NCBI GenBank assembly: GCA_038212015.1
Contig: JBBQUY010000006.1
Coordinates: 1-64,000 of the forward strand
Origin: JAGQUL01 sp038212015
GTDB lineage: Bacteria > Actinomycetota > Thermoleophilia > Gaiellales > SKUG01
Direction: 5' to 3'
DNA length: 64,000 nucleotides
Part shown: piece after piece, positions 41,711 to 49,668 of the stretch
Layout: each line of letters starts with the position of its first letter
Position numbering within the stretch: position 1 is the stretch's first letter
Notes under the pieces: model-generated
Databases searched by the model: none
What the model saw: the letters and a program-made list of their open reading frames with translations, nothing else
Told to the model about the DNA's origin: nothing
Translations under genes and position numbers: made by a program

Positions 41711-42808
41711 ATGAGCCCGCATCCAGACAACACACCAGGCGAACGCCAGCGGCGGGTCGATTTCGACACGCTCGCACCACTCTCGATCGGCGCGCTCGTC
41801 GTGGCCGTCGTCGCCATCGCCATCGCGATCGCCTCGCACCAGGACGCAGGAACCGTGTCCTCAGCCGCAGCTGCCGGAGATTCGGCAGCTACTGCATCGT
41901 CCGAGACCACGAAGGTTGCCGACGCCAAGGAGCTCAAGCCGGACTTCTCGGCGAAGCAGATCAACCCGGCGACCGCGCCGGTCAAGCCAGGACCGAAGGT
42001 CTTCGAGCTGACCGCCACCGAGCGGAAGATCAAGGTCGGCAACAAGGTCTACGACCAGTGGACGTTCAATGACCAGGTTCCCGGCCCCGTGATGCGCGTG
42101 GTCGTGGGCGACAAGGTCACGATCAAGATCAAGAACGCGGGCGACAGCAAGCTGCCGCACTCGGTCGACTACCACTCGTCACGGCTCACGCTCGGCGGCG
42201 GACACGTCCAGGTGAATCCGGGCGAGACCGGTACGTTCGAGTTCACGGCGGAATACCCGGGCGTGTTCATGTACCACTGCGCGACCGCTCCCGTGCTCCA
42301 TCACATCGGGATGGGCATGTACGGCATGATGATCGTGCAGCCGAAGGAGGGCTTCGGTCCGGAGATGCCCGAGTACGCGATCGTTCAGCACGAGCTGTAC
42401 GCAAGCAGCAAGGGCATCGACGACGGGGTCATGGACGCCATGGCGTTCAACGGCATCCCCGCGCACTACACGAAGATGCCGATCAAGGTGAAGAAGGACG
42501 CAACGCTCCGCATGTTCGTCCTCAACGCCGGCCCGAGCCAGGTCAGCAGCTTCCACGTGGTCGGCACGGTGTTCGACAAGGTGCTCGATGACGGCAACCC
42601 GCGCAACGCAACCTACGGTCGCCAGGCACTGATGATGCCGGCCTCTGGCGGCGGCGTGTTCGAGTTCAAGACCGTCGGCGAAGGCCTGTTCCCCTTCGTC
42701 ACGCACCAGTTCAACCACGCGGCCAAGGGTGCGATCGGCATGATCATCGCGGGCGACGGCAAGCCGGGGCCCGGCGCGATCGACGAGGCCAAGGACGGTC
42801 ACCACTGA
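41711..42808 (+). CDS. nirK: Copper-containing nitrite reductase (NO-forming)
   Basis: A 365-residue two-cupredoxin enzyme with an N-terminal signal-anchor (residues 22-42). Type 1 copper ligands: His150, Cys190, His197 or His198, and a Met in GMGM. Type 2 copper ligands: His155, His189 and His336. Catalytic Asp153 (SVDYH) and His282 (SFHVVG) match AspCAT and HisCAT of NirK. All key residues are present, so nitrite-to-NO activity is expected outside the membrane. Good RBS AGGAGAGG. Followed by a 13-bp stem terminator. Confidence 0.92.
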   Translation: MSPHPDNTPGERQRRVDFDTLAPLSIGALVVAVVAIAIAIASHQDAGTVSSAAAAGDSAATASSETTKVADAKELKPDFSAKQINPATAPVKPGPKVFELTATERKIKVGNKVYDQWTFNDQVPGPVMRVVVGDKVTIKIKNAGDSKLPHSVDYHSSRLTLGGGHVQVNPGETGTFEFTAEYPGVFMYHCATAPVLHHIGMGMYGMMIVQPKEGFGPEMPEYAIVQHELYASSKGIDDGVMDAMAFNGIPAHYTKMPIKVKKDATLRMFVLNAGPSQVSSFHVVGTVFDKVLDDGNPRNATYGRQALMMPASGGGVFEFKTVGEGLFPFVTHQFNHAAKGAIGMIIAGDGKPGPGAIDEAKDGHH

Positions 42809-42844
42809 GCCGTACCACCACGAAGCACTGAGTACCCCCACACC

Positions 42845-42874
42845 GAGCGGCCTCCGGATCTCCGGGGGCCGCTC
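42845..42874. terminator. Bidirectional terminator between nirK and mgtE
   Basis: GAGCGGCCTCCGG pairs with CCGGGGGCCGCTC (one G-T) around ATCT. It separates the convergent nirK and mgtE-like genes. Confidence 0.75.
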
Positions 42875-42883
42875 GCGTGTTCG

Positions 42884-43894
42884 CTATGACACGAGCGCGG
42901 ACACGATCGAGAAGTAGATGAACAGCGAGATGATGTCTTGTCCGACGGTGGCGAGCGGGCCGCTGCCGAACGCTGGATCCTTGCCGAGCGCGTGCAGGCC
43001 CCACGGCACGCCGATCGCGATGATGTTGGACACGGTGCACGCCGCGGCGATCGACAGGCTCACCGCCAGTGCCAGCTCGCTGCTGCTCCAGAGCGTGAGG
43101 GCCGCCGGGTAGAACACGACTCCCAGCGACAGGCCGATCACCAGGCCCGTCGTCAGCTCGCGCACCACGATGCTGCGGATCGGGATGCCGAGCGAGAGCC
43201 CGCGCACGAGCACCGTCACGGTCTGCGCGCCGACCGCACCCGCGAGGTAGATGAGTCCCGGTACGAAGTACGCGAGCACGACGTCACGTTCCAGCACGGC
43301 CTCGTACTGCCCCATCACCTCTGCGGCGGCAGCGGCGCCCACGAGGCCGAGCACGAGCCACGGCAGGCGGTGCCAGAGACGTCGCAGCACGCGCTCCTCC
43401 GTCGCGGCGCGTGCACTGTCGCCCTGATGCAGGTAGCCCGAGATGCGTGCGATGTCGTCGGCATGCTCGCGGGCGAGCACGGCAAGCAGGCTCGATGCAG
43501 GCACGACCCCGACGTAGGCGCCGTCGTCCTGGACGACGACGGCCTCGCTCTCCCCGCGCGAGAGCACTGCCCAGACCACCTCGTCGCGGGACATGGATGT
43601 CGCGACGAGTGGCGGGTCTGCGATCGCGAGCTGCTGCATCTGCATCTCGTCGGGTGCGGCCATCAGGTCGACGTCGCGCACGAGCCCGACGAAGCGGCCA
43701 TCCGCGACGAGCGCGACGTGGCTGACGCTTCCGTGTCGCTGCCCGACGATCGCGCGACGAACATCCCCCACGAGCGCGTCAGGCGTGGCACGGGGCGCCG
43801 CCACCGCGAGCCGCGCGACGTCGGCACCGGCCAGTGCGTCCTGCACCGGCGGGCGACCGACGATGAGGGGTTCCGGATGCGTCAGGTGGGCCAC
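42884..43894 (-). CDS. MgtE-type Mg2+ transporter without MgtE_N domain
   Basis: A 336-residue protein. Residues about 10-155 form a CBS pair and about 165-336 the five-helix MgtE pore domain; the signature GKDPAFGSGPLATVGQDI carries the pore Asp residues. Most MgtE proteins have an extra N-terminal MgtE_N superhelical domain of about 130 residues, absent here. Mg2+ (or Co2+) import is likely. It stands alone between two strong hairpins. Confidence 0.88.
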   Translation of the reverse strand: MAHLTHPEPLIVGRPPVQDALAGADVARLAVAAPRATPDALVGDVRRAIVGQRHGSVSHVALVADGRFVGLVRDVDLMAAPDEMQMQQLAIADPPLVATSMSRDEVVWAVLSRGESEAVVVQDDGAYVGVVPASSLLAVLAREHADDIARISGYLHQGDSARAATEERVLRRLWHRLPWLVLGLVGAAAAAEVMGQYEAVLERDVVLAYFVPGLIYLAGAVGAQTVTVLVRGLSLGIPIRSIVVRELTTGLVIGLSLGVVFYPAALTLWSSSELALAVSLSIAAACTVSNIIAIGVPWGLHALGKDPAFGSGPLATVGQDIISLFIYFSIVSALVS

Positions 43895-43919
43895 GGGCGT
43901 GATCCTCGCATGCCGAAGA

Positions 43920-43970
43920 CCCGAGGGGCGCGACGCCCGATCCGCAGATCGGCGCGTCCCGCCCCTCGGG
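43920..43970 (-). terminator. Large hairpin after the two-helix membrane protein gene
   Basis: CCCGAGGGGCG and CGCCCCTCGGG form the base of a long stem that continues with CGATC/GATCG around CGCA. It lies 22 bp after the stop at 43993 on the minus strand. Confidence 0.7.
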
Positions 43971-43992
43971 ATGCCTCAGGTGTGGTGCCGGG

Positions 43993-44550
43993 TCAGGCCG
44001 TGGTGGCCGTTCGGTCGGTGGCGGCAGGTGCCACGAGCACGGTCGGCGCGGCGCGCAGCTGGCCCAGGCACAGAACGAAGAAGCCGATGCCGGTCAGCAG
44101 CAGCGCGACGCCCATCATGATGCTGAACAGTGCGACGCGCTCCGCGAAGAAGCTCATGTTGAGCGCAGTGCTCAGCGCAGTCGACGTGACCCAGACGTTG
44201 CGAAGTCCGTTCTCGACGGGCTGTCCGGTCTCCGGGTCGGTCGCGGCCTTGGATTCGTCGCTCGTGTCGTTGCCGTCCTCGTCGAGGAACCGCCCCATCT
44301 CCGCGTACGTCTTGCCGTCGGTCATCGCAAGCGTGTGCTTGCGGATCGTCTTGGCGAAGGCTTCTGCTTCGTCGCCGGTGTCGACCTTCTGGCCCGGGAT
44401 CGATGAATCCGGCGTGCCGACGATGCCTTCCTCGGCGAGTGCGTCACGCACGTCGCCGCGACCAGCGACGCCCATCGAGATGGATGCGATCGCGAACACG
44501 ATCAGGATGGCGCTGGCGAACAGGCCCGCCAGGAGTGAGAACTTGCGCAT
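43993..44550 (-). CDS. Two-helix membrane protein of unknown function
   Basis: A 185-residue protein with an N-terminal helix (about residues 5-28), an Asp/Glu/Thr-rich extracellular region of about 100 residues and a second helix (ALFSIMMGVALLLTGIGFFVLCL). No family is recognised. ATG 44550 has no strong RBS. A TGCGG-N5-CCGCA site lies 120 bp upstream, linking it to the putative regulon of nirK and the hemerythrins. Confidence 0.65.
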   Translation of the reverse strand: MRKFSLLAGLFASAILIVFAIASISMGVAGRGDVRDALAEEGIVGTPDSSIPGQKVDTGDEAEAFAKTIRKHTLAMTDGKTYAEMGRFLDEDGNDTSDESKAATDPETGQPVENGLRNVWVTSTALSTALNMSFFAERVALFSIMMGVALLLTGIGFFVLCLGQLRAAPTVLVAPAATDRTATTA

Positions 44551-44669
44551 GTCGTGTGTATCCCTTCGTGGATGTGTTGGTCGCTCCACGGCACAACGCT
44601 CGGGGCGATCTGTAACCACATGTTCGCGGACCGAGACTGTCAATTCGTCCGTAGCGAGCAGCAGGCTGC

Positions 44670-44684
44670 TGCGGCAACTCCGCA
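44670..44684. promoter_or_regulatory. Palindrome TGCGG-N5-CCGCA upstream of membrane protein gene
   Basis: TGCGGCAACTCCGCA between divergent genes starting at 44550 and 44822. Arms are perfect. Confidence 0.55.
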
Positions 44685-44821
44685 CGCCGACGGCGGCTGT
44701 CCGGACGGAACGCGAGGTCGTCGGGTTTCCCGAAGGCGACGTGCGGGACAGGGCGGCTGACGACGCTCGCGCGCGAGGCGAAGATGAGGGTGCACGGCTC
44801 ACCACGACACGGAGGTATGCC

Positions 44822-45028
44822 ATGCGACGCAGGATGCACCGCCCGCACATCGAGTTCGACACGATCGATGCCATCACCCGTGAACGCCCGGATGGCGACA
44901 CGCCCGTTCGCGCTCATGCCAACCCGGTGCGCCGGGGCTTTCACCTGGTGACCGCACGCGACGAGCGGCACGCGGTCCGCAGGGAGCTGCACGAGCTGCA
45001 GCGGGTCCGCGTGATCGACGTCGACTGA
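44822..45028 (+). CDS. Small basic hypothetical protein
   Basis: A 68-residue Arg/His-rich soluble protein. It is supported by a good GGAGG six bases before ATG 44822 and by its compact position before the convergent nucS gene (5 bp apart). No motif is recognised. Being short and GC-rich, it could still be spurious. Confidence 0.5.
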   Translation: MRRRMHRPHIEFDTIDAITRERPDGDTPVRAHANPVRRGFHLVTARDERHAVRRELHELQRVRVIDVD

Positions 45029-45033
45029 CGCGC

Positions 45034-45699
45034 CTAGAACAGGCGCATCAGCTCTTCGCCGTCGGGGCAGCGGCTCAGCACTTCGTCGAGCGCGATGAAG
45101 TCGTAGCCCCACTTCTCGAGCAGCACGCGCGCCTGGGGCGCGAGCTCCGGAGCGACAAGGATGCCGCGCGCCGGCGCATGGGCGGGGTTCTTCTGGACCT
45201 CGTCCATGTATCGGTTGAGCTGTTCGACCGCGGCGGCCACGGCGCGCACGCGCTTGACCTCCACCACGCAGGTGCGGCCGTCGGCATCTCGGCAGAACAG
45301 GTCGACGGGGCCGACCTCGGTGAACAGCTCACGCTGCAGGCCGACCATCCCGAATTCGATTGCTTCGGGCGTCTGGAAGATCGTCGCCTGGATGTCCTTC
45401 TCGCGACCTTCGCGCACGAGCTTCGCCGCGTCCGAGAGCTCCCAGTTCGTGTCGGCGTGCACGTCCTCCACGTCGATCACGAGCGTCTCGCCGGTCGCCG
45501 GTCGAGTGACGAGGAGCGTTCGACCGTCCTCGGTCACCGCCGTGGGGCCCGGCATGTAGTTGATCGGCTTGGCGCCCTGCACCGCATGCACGACGACGGA
45601 GCCGTCGTCCTTGAAGAGCACGACGCGGTCGCCCGACTCGAGCGTGGTGACCAGTCGGCCTTCGTACCGGATGCTGCAGCGTGTGACGAGGATGCGCAT
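45034..45699 (-). CDS. nucS: Mismatch endonuclease NucS/EndoMS
   Basis: A 221-residue nuclease starting MRILVTRCSIRYEGRL, the family N-terminus, with a C-terminal PD-(D/E)XK-type nuclease core: DLFCRDADGRTCVVEVKR (Asp, then Glu-x-Lys). NucS performs non-canonical mismatch repair in actinobacteria and archaea lacking MutS/MutL, working with the beta clamp; the C-terminal EELMRLF resembles a clamp-binding tail. A 5 bp gap separates it from the small gene at 44822. Confidence 0.93.
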   Translation of the reverse strand: MRILVTRCSIRYEGRLVTTLESGDRVVLFKDDGSVVVHAVQGAKPINYMPGPTAVTEDGRTLLVTRPATGETLVIDVEDVHADTNWELSDAAKLVREGREKDIQATIFQTPEAIEFGMVGLQRELFTEVGPVDLFCRDADGRTCVVEVKRVRAVAAAVEQLNRYMDEVQKNPAHAPARGILVAPELAPQARVLLEKWGYDFIALDEVLSRCPDGEELMRLF

Positions 45700-45766
45700 A
45701 AGATGCAATGGTAGTGATCGCGCCGGACGACGCCGGTAGCGAATCGCTACTTTGGGCGGTATCGAA

Positions 45767-47353
45767 TCAGGACCCGGCGGGTCCGCCGAACACCGTGACC
45801 TCGCCGATGCGCGCACGGGCGCGGTTCGGATCGTCGGTATCGATGACCAGCTTGGTGATCCACAGGAGCAGGTATCGCGTCTCGGTTCCGTCCAGGTCGA
45901 CCGGCACCTTCATGCCATCGCTGACGGCCACCGCGTCGGAAACCGGGGTCCAGCCGTCGAGCGTGCTCGCCGGCGAGTCAGCGACGCGCACCTCCATCGT
46001 CCAGCCCGGCAGGTTCGTCCGGATCTGCACGTCACGCACGTCCGCGGCCTGCTCCAGCTGCAGCATCAGTCCGACGCCGGGCTTGATGCGGTTGAAGTCG
46101 CGCGTGTCGTAGCCGTCCGTACCCCACGTGGTGGCGACGTCGCCGTCGAGGATGTTGTCCTTGGTGTCGGAGTGCTCGTCACCGTCACCCGGCTCGGGGT
46201 CGAAGGCCGCGACGCTCGCCACCGCGATCGGGCGATCAGGTCCGGTCGCGGCGCGATCCTGCGTTCCGACCTGGTCGTTGCCGCGTTCGCCGGCGATCAT
46301 GATGCCGAAGATCACGAGCGCCACGAGCGGCGCGACCACCATCGACCAGGCCAGGATTCGTGCGCGCACCTCCCGACCGGTCCGCGGACGTCGCGACTCG
46401 CGGCGAGCTCGCGTGCCGCGCGGCGCGCGAGGTGCGACCGATGGCGCGAGCACCGCCGTGCCGTGCTCGTCGGAGGTCGCCTCGTCGATGTCGTCCAGCG
46501 CGTACGGTCGGGTGTCCTGTCCGTGCTCGAACGGCTGGACGGCGGTCATCGCGAGTTCGCGTACGCCGGACAGCTCCGCTGCGAACTCGCGCATCGACAG
46601 GAACCGATCGGCGGGATCGGTCGCGACGGCGCGCGCGACGATTGCGGCAAGGCGCGGCGACACGTCGGGGCGCAGCAGCTGCAGCTCGCCCTGATCGAGC
46701 CCTGCCTGCGGGGCCTGCTCGGTGAGTGCGACGAACACGAGCGCGCCGAGCGCGTAGATGTCGTCGGACGGCTCGGGCGGCGCGGTGGCATCCACCTCGC
46801 GCAGCTCCGGCGCGGCGAACGGATCCCCGACGAGCTGGGCGACGTAGCTGCCGCCGCCGAAGTCCACGAGCTTGACGTCGTGCTCTTCGGTCAGCAGCAC
46901 ATTGCCCGGGCGCAGGTTGCCGTGGATGACGCCGTGCCCGTGCGCGTAGGCCAGCGCACGTGCGATCTGCAGTGCGTACGTCACGACCTCGCCGCTCGCC
47001 AGGGGCGCGAATCGTTCGATGCGCTCCTGCAGGTTCTCGCCCCGCACGTGCTCGAGCACGACGAGCGGACGGCCGTCGTGCTCGCCGCGATCGATCACCA
47101 TCGCCACGTGCTCGTGTGACAGACGCGCCACGGCGCGCGCGGCGGCAAGCTGCGCCTCCACCACGTGGACGTCGTCGCGATGTCGTGGATGGAACAGCTT
47201 GACCGTCACGCGACGATGCAGGCGATCGTCGTAGGCACGAAACGCGGTCGACAGCTCGCCGGTGCCGATGAGCCGTTCGACCACGAAGCGGCCGGCGATG
47301 CGCTCGCCGATGAGCCGTTCGGGCTCCACGTTGCCGGTGATGCCCTCAGCCAT
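45767..47353 (-). CDS. Transmembrane Ser/Thr kinase-like pseudokinase with discoidin-like ectodomain
   Basis: A 528-residue protein. The kinase-like domain (residues about 20-280) keeps the glycine loop GTGELS, Lys52 and DFG (164-166), but the catalytic HRD is HGN (144-146), so the base Asp is Asn. A basic linker, one transmembrane helix (about 330-350) and an extracellular domain with ILDGDVATTWGT follow, like a discoidin/F5-8 fold. The architecture resembles the C-terminal part of mycobacterial MviN (Rv3910), a pseudokinase that recruits FhaA in cell-wall control. Its start overlaps the signal peptidase gene by 8 bp. Confidence 0.85.
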   Translation of the reverse strand: MAEGITGNVEPERLIGERIAGRFVVERLIGTGELSTAFRAYDDRLHRRVTVKLFHPRHRDDVHVVEAQLAAARAVARLSHEHVAMVIDRGEHDGRPLVVLEHVRGENLQERIERFAPLASGEVVTYALQIARALAYAHGHGVIHGNLRPGNVLLTEEHDVKLVDFGGGSYVAQLVGDPFAAPELREVDATAPPEPSDDIYALGALVFVALTEQAPQAGLDQGELQLLRPDVSPRLAAIVARAVATDPADRFLSMREFAAELSGVRELAMTAVQPFEHGQDTRPYALDDIDEATSDEHGTAVLAPSVAPRAPRGTRARRESRRPRTGREVRARILAWSMVVAPLVALVIFGIMIAGERGNDQVGTQDRAATGPDRPIAVASVAAFDPEPGDGDEHSDTKDNILDGDVATTWGTDGYDTRDFNRIKPGVGLMLQLEQAADVRDVQIRTNLPGWTMEVRVADSPASTLDGWTPVSDAVAVSDGMKVPVDLDGTETRYLLLWITKLVIDTDDPNRARARIGEVTVFGGPAGS

Positions 47354-48128
47354 TCGTATCGAGCGTCTGGCCCTCGGGGACGGCACCCTCAAGGCACTTC
47401 GGATCGGCCTTCGTGGCGTCGGCGCCACCTGGATCCTTGTCGGGCAGACCGCCGAATCGCTTGGGCGGCCAGTAGACCATGAACGCCTTGCCCACGATGA
47501 ACTCCTCCGGCACGAAGCCGAACACGCGACCGTCGGCGGAATTGTCGCGATGGTCGCCGAGCATCAGGTACGTGCCCTTGGGGATCTTCCTGGGTCCCCA
47601 GCTGGAACGGCCGTCGTCGATGCCGGCCACGTCGCCGATCGGGCGCAGGTACGGCTCGTCGAGCTGCTTGCCGTCGACGTAGGCGCGGTGCCCCTTGACC
47701 TCCACCTCGTCGCCCGGCAGGCCGATGATGCGCTTGATGTAGTTCGTGTCGGCCTCGGTGACGGTCTTGGTCCCGTCGGCAGCGACGCGAGCAGCGTCGG
47801 ACTCGTCAGCGACCACCGACGGATCCGGGGCGCCGCCTTCGCCAATGCCGGCAGGCGGGTTGAACACGACCACGTCGCCACGCTCGGGGTCACCGAATCG
47901 GAAGCTGACCCGGTCCACGAGCACGCGGTCACCGCAGCGCAGCGTGTTCTCCATCGATCCGGACGGGATCTTGAACGGCTTCACCAGGAACTGCTGGACC
48001 AGGAACGCGAGCAGCAGCGCCGCACCGATCGTGACCACGACCTCGAGCACGGTGCCGCGCTCGTCGTCCTCGGGTTCATCGTGCCACGGCTCGATGCCGT
48101 CGTACTGCTGCGTGGAAGGGCGGCTCAT
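47346..48128 (-). CDS. lepB: Type I signal peptidase
   Basis: A 260-residue membrane protease with one N-terminal transmembrane helix. Ser58 in PSGSMENTL and Lys132 in YIKRIIGLPGD form the catalytic dyad; GDHRDNSADGR is the conserved box E. It cleaves Sec and Tat signal peptides of exported proteins. An acidic N-terminal tail of about 25 residues is typical of actinobacterial LepB. The gene overlaps the downstream pseudokinase gene by 8 bp. Confidence 0.95.
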   Translation of the reverse strand: MSRPSTQQYDGIEPWHDEPEDDERGTVLEVVVTIGAALLLAFLVQQFLVKPFKIPSGSMENTLRCGDRVLVDRVSFRFGDPERGDVVVFNPPAGIGEGGAPDPSVVADESDAARVAADGTKTVTEADTNYIKRIIGLPGDEVEVKGHRAYVDGKQLDEPYLRPIGDVAGIDDGRSSWGPRKIPKGTYLMLGDHRDNSADGRVFGFVPEEFIVGKAFMVYWPPKRFGGLPDKDPGGADATKADPKCLEGAVPEGQTLDTNG

Positions 48129-48217
48129 CTCGGTGCAGCTTATCCGGTCGGCGCCCCGGGTTCGCCGGTTCGTGTCGGCTTCGGGGCGCCCGGCGAAGGG
48201 GGGCTGGGCGAAGACGA

Positions 48218-48245
48218 GCGGGCCGCCCCCGAAGGAGCGGCCCGC
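48218..48245 (-). terminator. Terminator after zinc-ribbon protein gene
   Basis: GCGGGCCGC and GCGGCCCGC are perfect arms around a 10-nt loop between the stop at 48273 and lepB. Confidence 0.7.
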
Positions 48246-48272
48246 GTCGTTGCAATTCGGTACTGCCGTCGA

Positions 48273-48674
48273 CTAGAAATCGAAGGGCGTGATGAGGTCG
48301 CCTTCGAGTGCCTGCACGAAGCGGTCGATGTCCGCTTCCATGTTGGCGCGCGTCAGCTGCTCGAGGTCGTCGATGAGCCGGTCGGTGCCGCGATTGAGCA
48401 CGTCGTCGAAGCGCTCGACGTCCTGATGGCGGTAGATCCCGCGCTCGGCCCACTCGCAGTTCGGGCATCGCAGCTCGATCTCCCAGCAGTCGTCCTCCGT
48501 CTCGCGCCACGAGACCGGGTAGACCATGCCCGAGTCGCACTCGGGACAGCACTCCAGGTCGACGACCCCGCCGTCCTCCTCGAGTGGCGTCACGGCATCG
48601 TCGGCGTGGAAGTACACGATCTCGACGCTCTTGCCGCTCGGCAGGATGATCTTCTTGATGTGGAAGTCGCCCAT
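48273..48674 (-). CDS. Small zinc-ribbon-like hypothetical protein
   Basis: A 133-residue protein with two Cys pairs, CCPECDSG and RCPNCEW, about 24 residues apart, which should form a zinc ribbon. The flanking regions are acidic, and a helical C-terminus (DRLIDDLEQLTRANMEADI) suggests dimerisation. No catalytic motif. It is separated from lepB by a strong terminator. Function unknown. Confidence 0.7.
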   Translation of the reverse strand: MGDFHIKKIILPSGKSVEIVYFHADDAVTPLEEDGGVVDLECCPECDSGMVYPVSWRETEDDCWEIELRCPNCEWAERGIYRHQDVERFDDVLNRGTDRLIDDLEQLTRANMEADIDRFVQALEGDLITPFDF

Positions 48675-48861
48675 GAAATCCCGGTGGTTCGCTGACTACG
48701 AACGTCCACAGTGGCGTGGACTGAGATTCGTATCGGAGCGCCCCGGCAGGGCCTTGAGCAGTTTGTCGGCGCATGTGCCAGCCGGTGGCTGCGAACGTGC
48801 CAGCGTGCGATACGCTGCATGCACCCGCCGCGTCATCGAACCATCTCCATGGAAGCAAAGA

Positions 48862-49125
48862 ATGCACTCATTTGCAGGCGATTCAGACGTCATCGAGCTG
48901 ATCGGCACCGCGCGCTTCGAGGAGATCGAAGGCGGATTCTGGTCGCTCGAGCTTGATGAGGCCATTGATGGCCTTGGCGACCACGTCGTGCTCGCGGACT
49001 ACACACCCGACCCCGGGATCGTCGATGGCATGCGCATTCGCGTGCGCGCCACGCCGATGCCGGACGCAATCGGCTTTCGCATGGCGGGCCCCGAAGTCGA
49101 CGTGATCGACGCCCAGCCGGCCTGA
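48862..49125 (+). CDS. Small hypothetical protein
   Basis: An 87-residue acidic, beta-rich protein without signal or motif. ATG 48862 is preceded by GGAAG at a good distance. It is divergent from the zinc-ribbon gene. Its compositional pattern looks coding (hydrophobic residues alternate with charged ones), but no family is recognised. Confidence 0.55.
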   Translation: MHSFAGDSDVIELIGTARFEEIEGGFWSLELDEAIDGLGDHVVLADYTPDPGIVDGMRIRVRATPMPDAIGFRMAGPEVDVIDAQPA

Positions 49126-49242
49126 TCGATCGCACCGACTCCGTGGCTTCGTACGACAGCGTCGAGTACCGCACGTCACGTACGAACCCGAACCGAGATC
49201 GGCGGGCGCAGCACGCACCCAAGCCTATTTCTGCAACGACCT

Positions 49243-49650
49243 TTAGCTGACGAGGCGCATCGTGAGCGGGAACCGGTACTGCTCGCCGCGGGATGCAGCG
49301 AGCGCAGCCTTGATCATCACCACGATCACGACGATCGCGAGCGCGAGCCCGATGGGAATGATCACGAGCAAGCCAAGGCCGAGCGTCAGCACCGTCAGCA
49401 CGATGGCCGCGACCATGTATATGGTGAGCGAGATCTGGAAGTTGAGCTGCTCGCGTGCGTGATCGGCGATGAACGAGGACGCGTCGCGCTTCCACAGCAG
49501 GCCGACGAGCGGCACGATCAGGTTGAGCAGCCAGCCACCCGTCAGCACCACGACGAGCGTCACGAGGTGCATCGCCATCGCCCAGTTGCGGTCGTTCGAG
49601 TCGGGCGTGCCGGTCGTCGTGTCGGGGGGTGTACCGGGGATCTGTTCCAT
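49243..49650 (-). CDS. DUF4870-type membrane protein
   Basis: A 135-residue protein with three helices. The region GLLWKRDASSFIADHAREQLNFQ is the typical DUF4870 loop between helices 1 and 2. It ends in a basic tail (YRFPLTMRLVS). Function unknown. It lies 18 bp downstream of the aminotransferase gene stop and may be co-transcribed. Confidence 0.82.
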   Translation of the reverse strand: MEQIPGTPPDTTTGTPDSNDRNWAMAMHLVTLVVVLTGGWLLNLIVPLVGLLWKRDASSFIADHAREQLNFQISLTIYMVAAIVLTVLTLGLGLLVIIPIGLALAIVVIVVMIKAALAASRGEQYRFPLTMRLVS

Positions 49651-49668
49651 GTCGTGTCGCTTCCTTCG

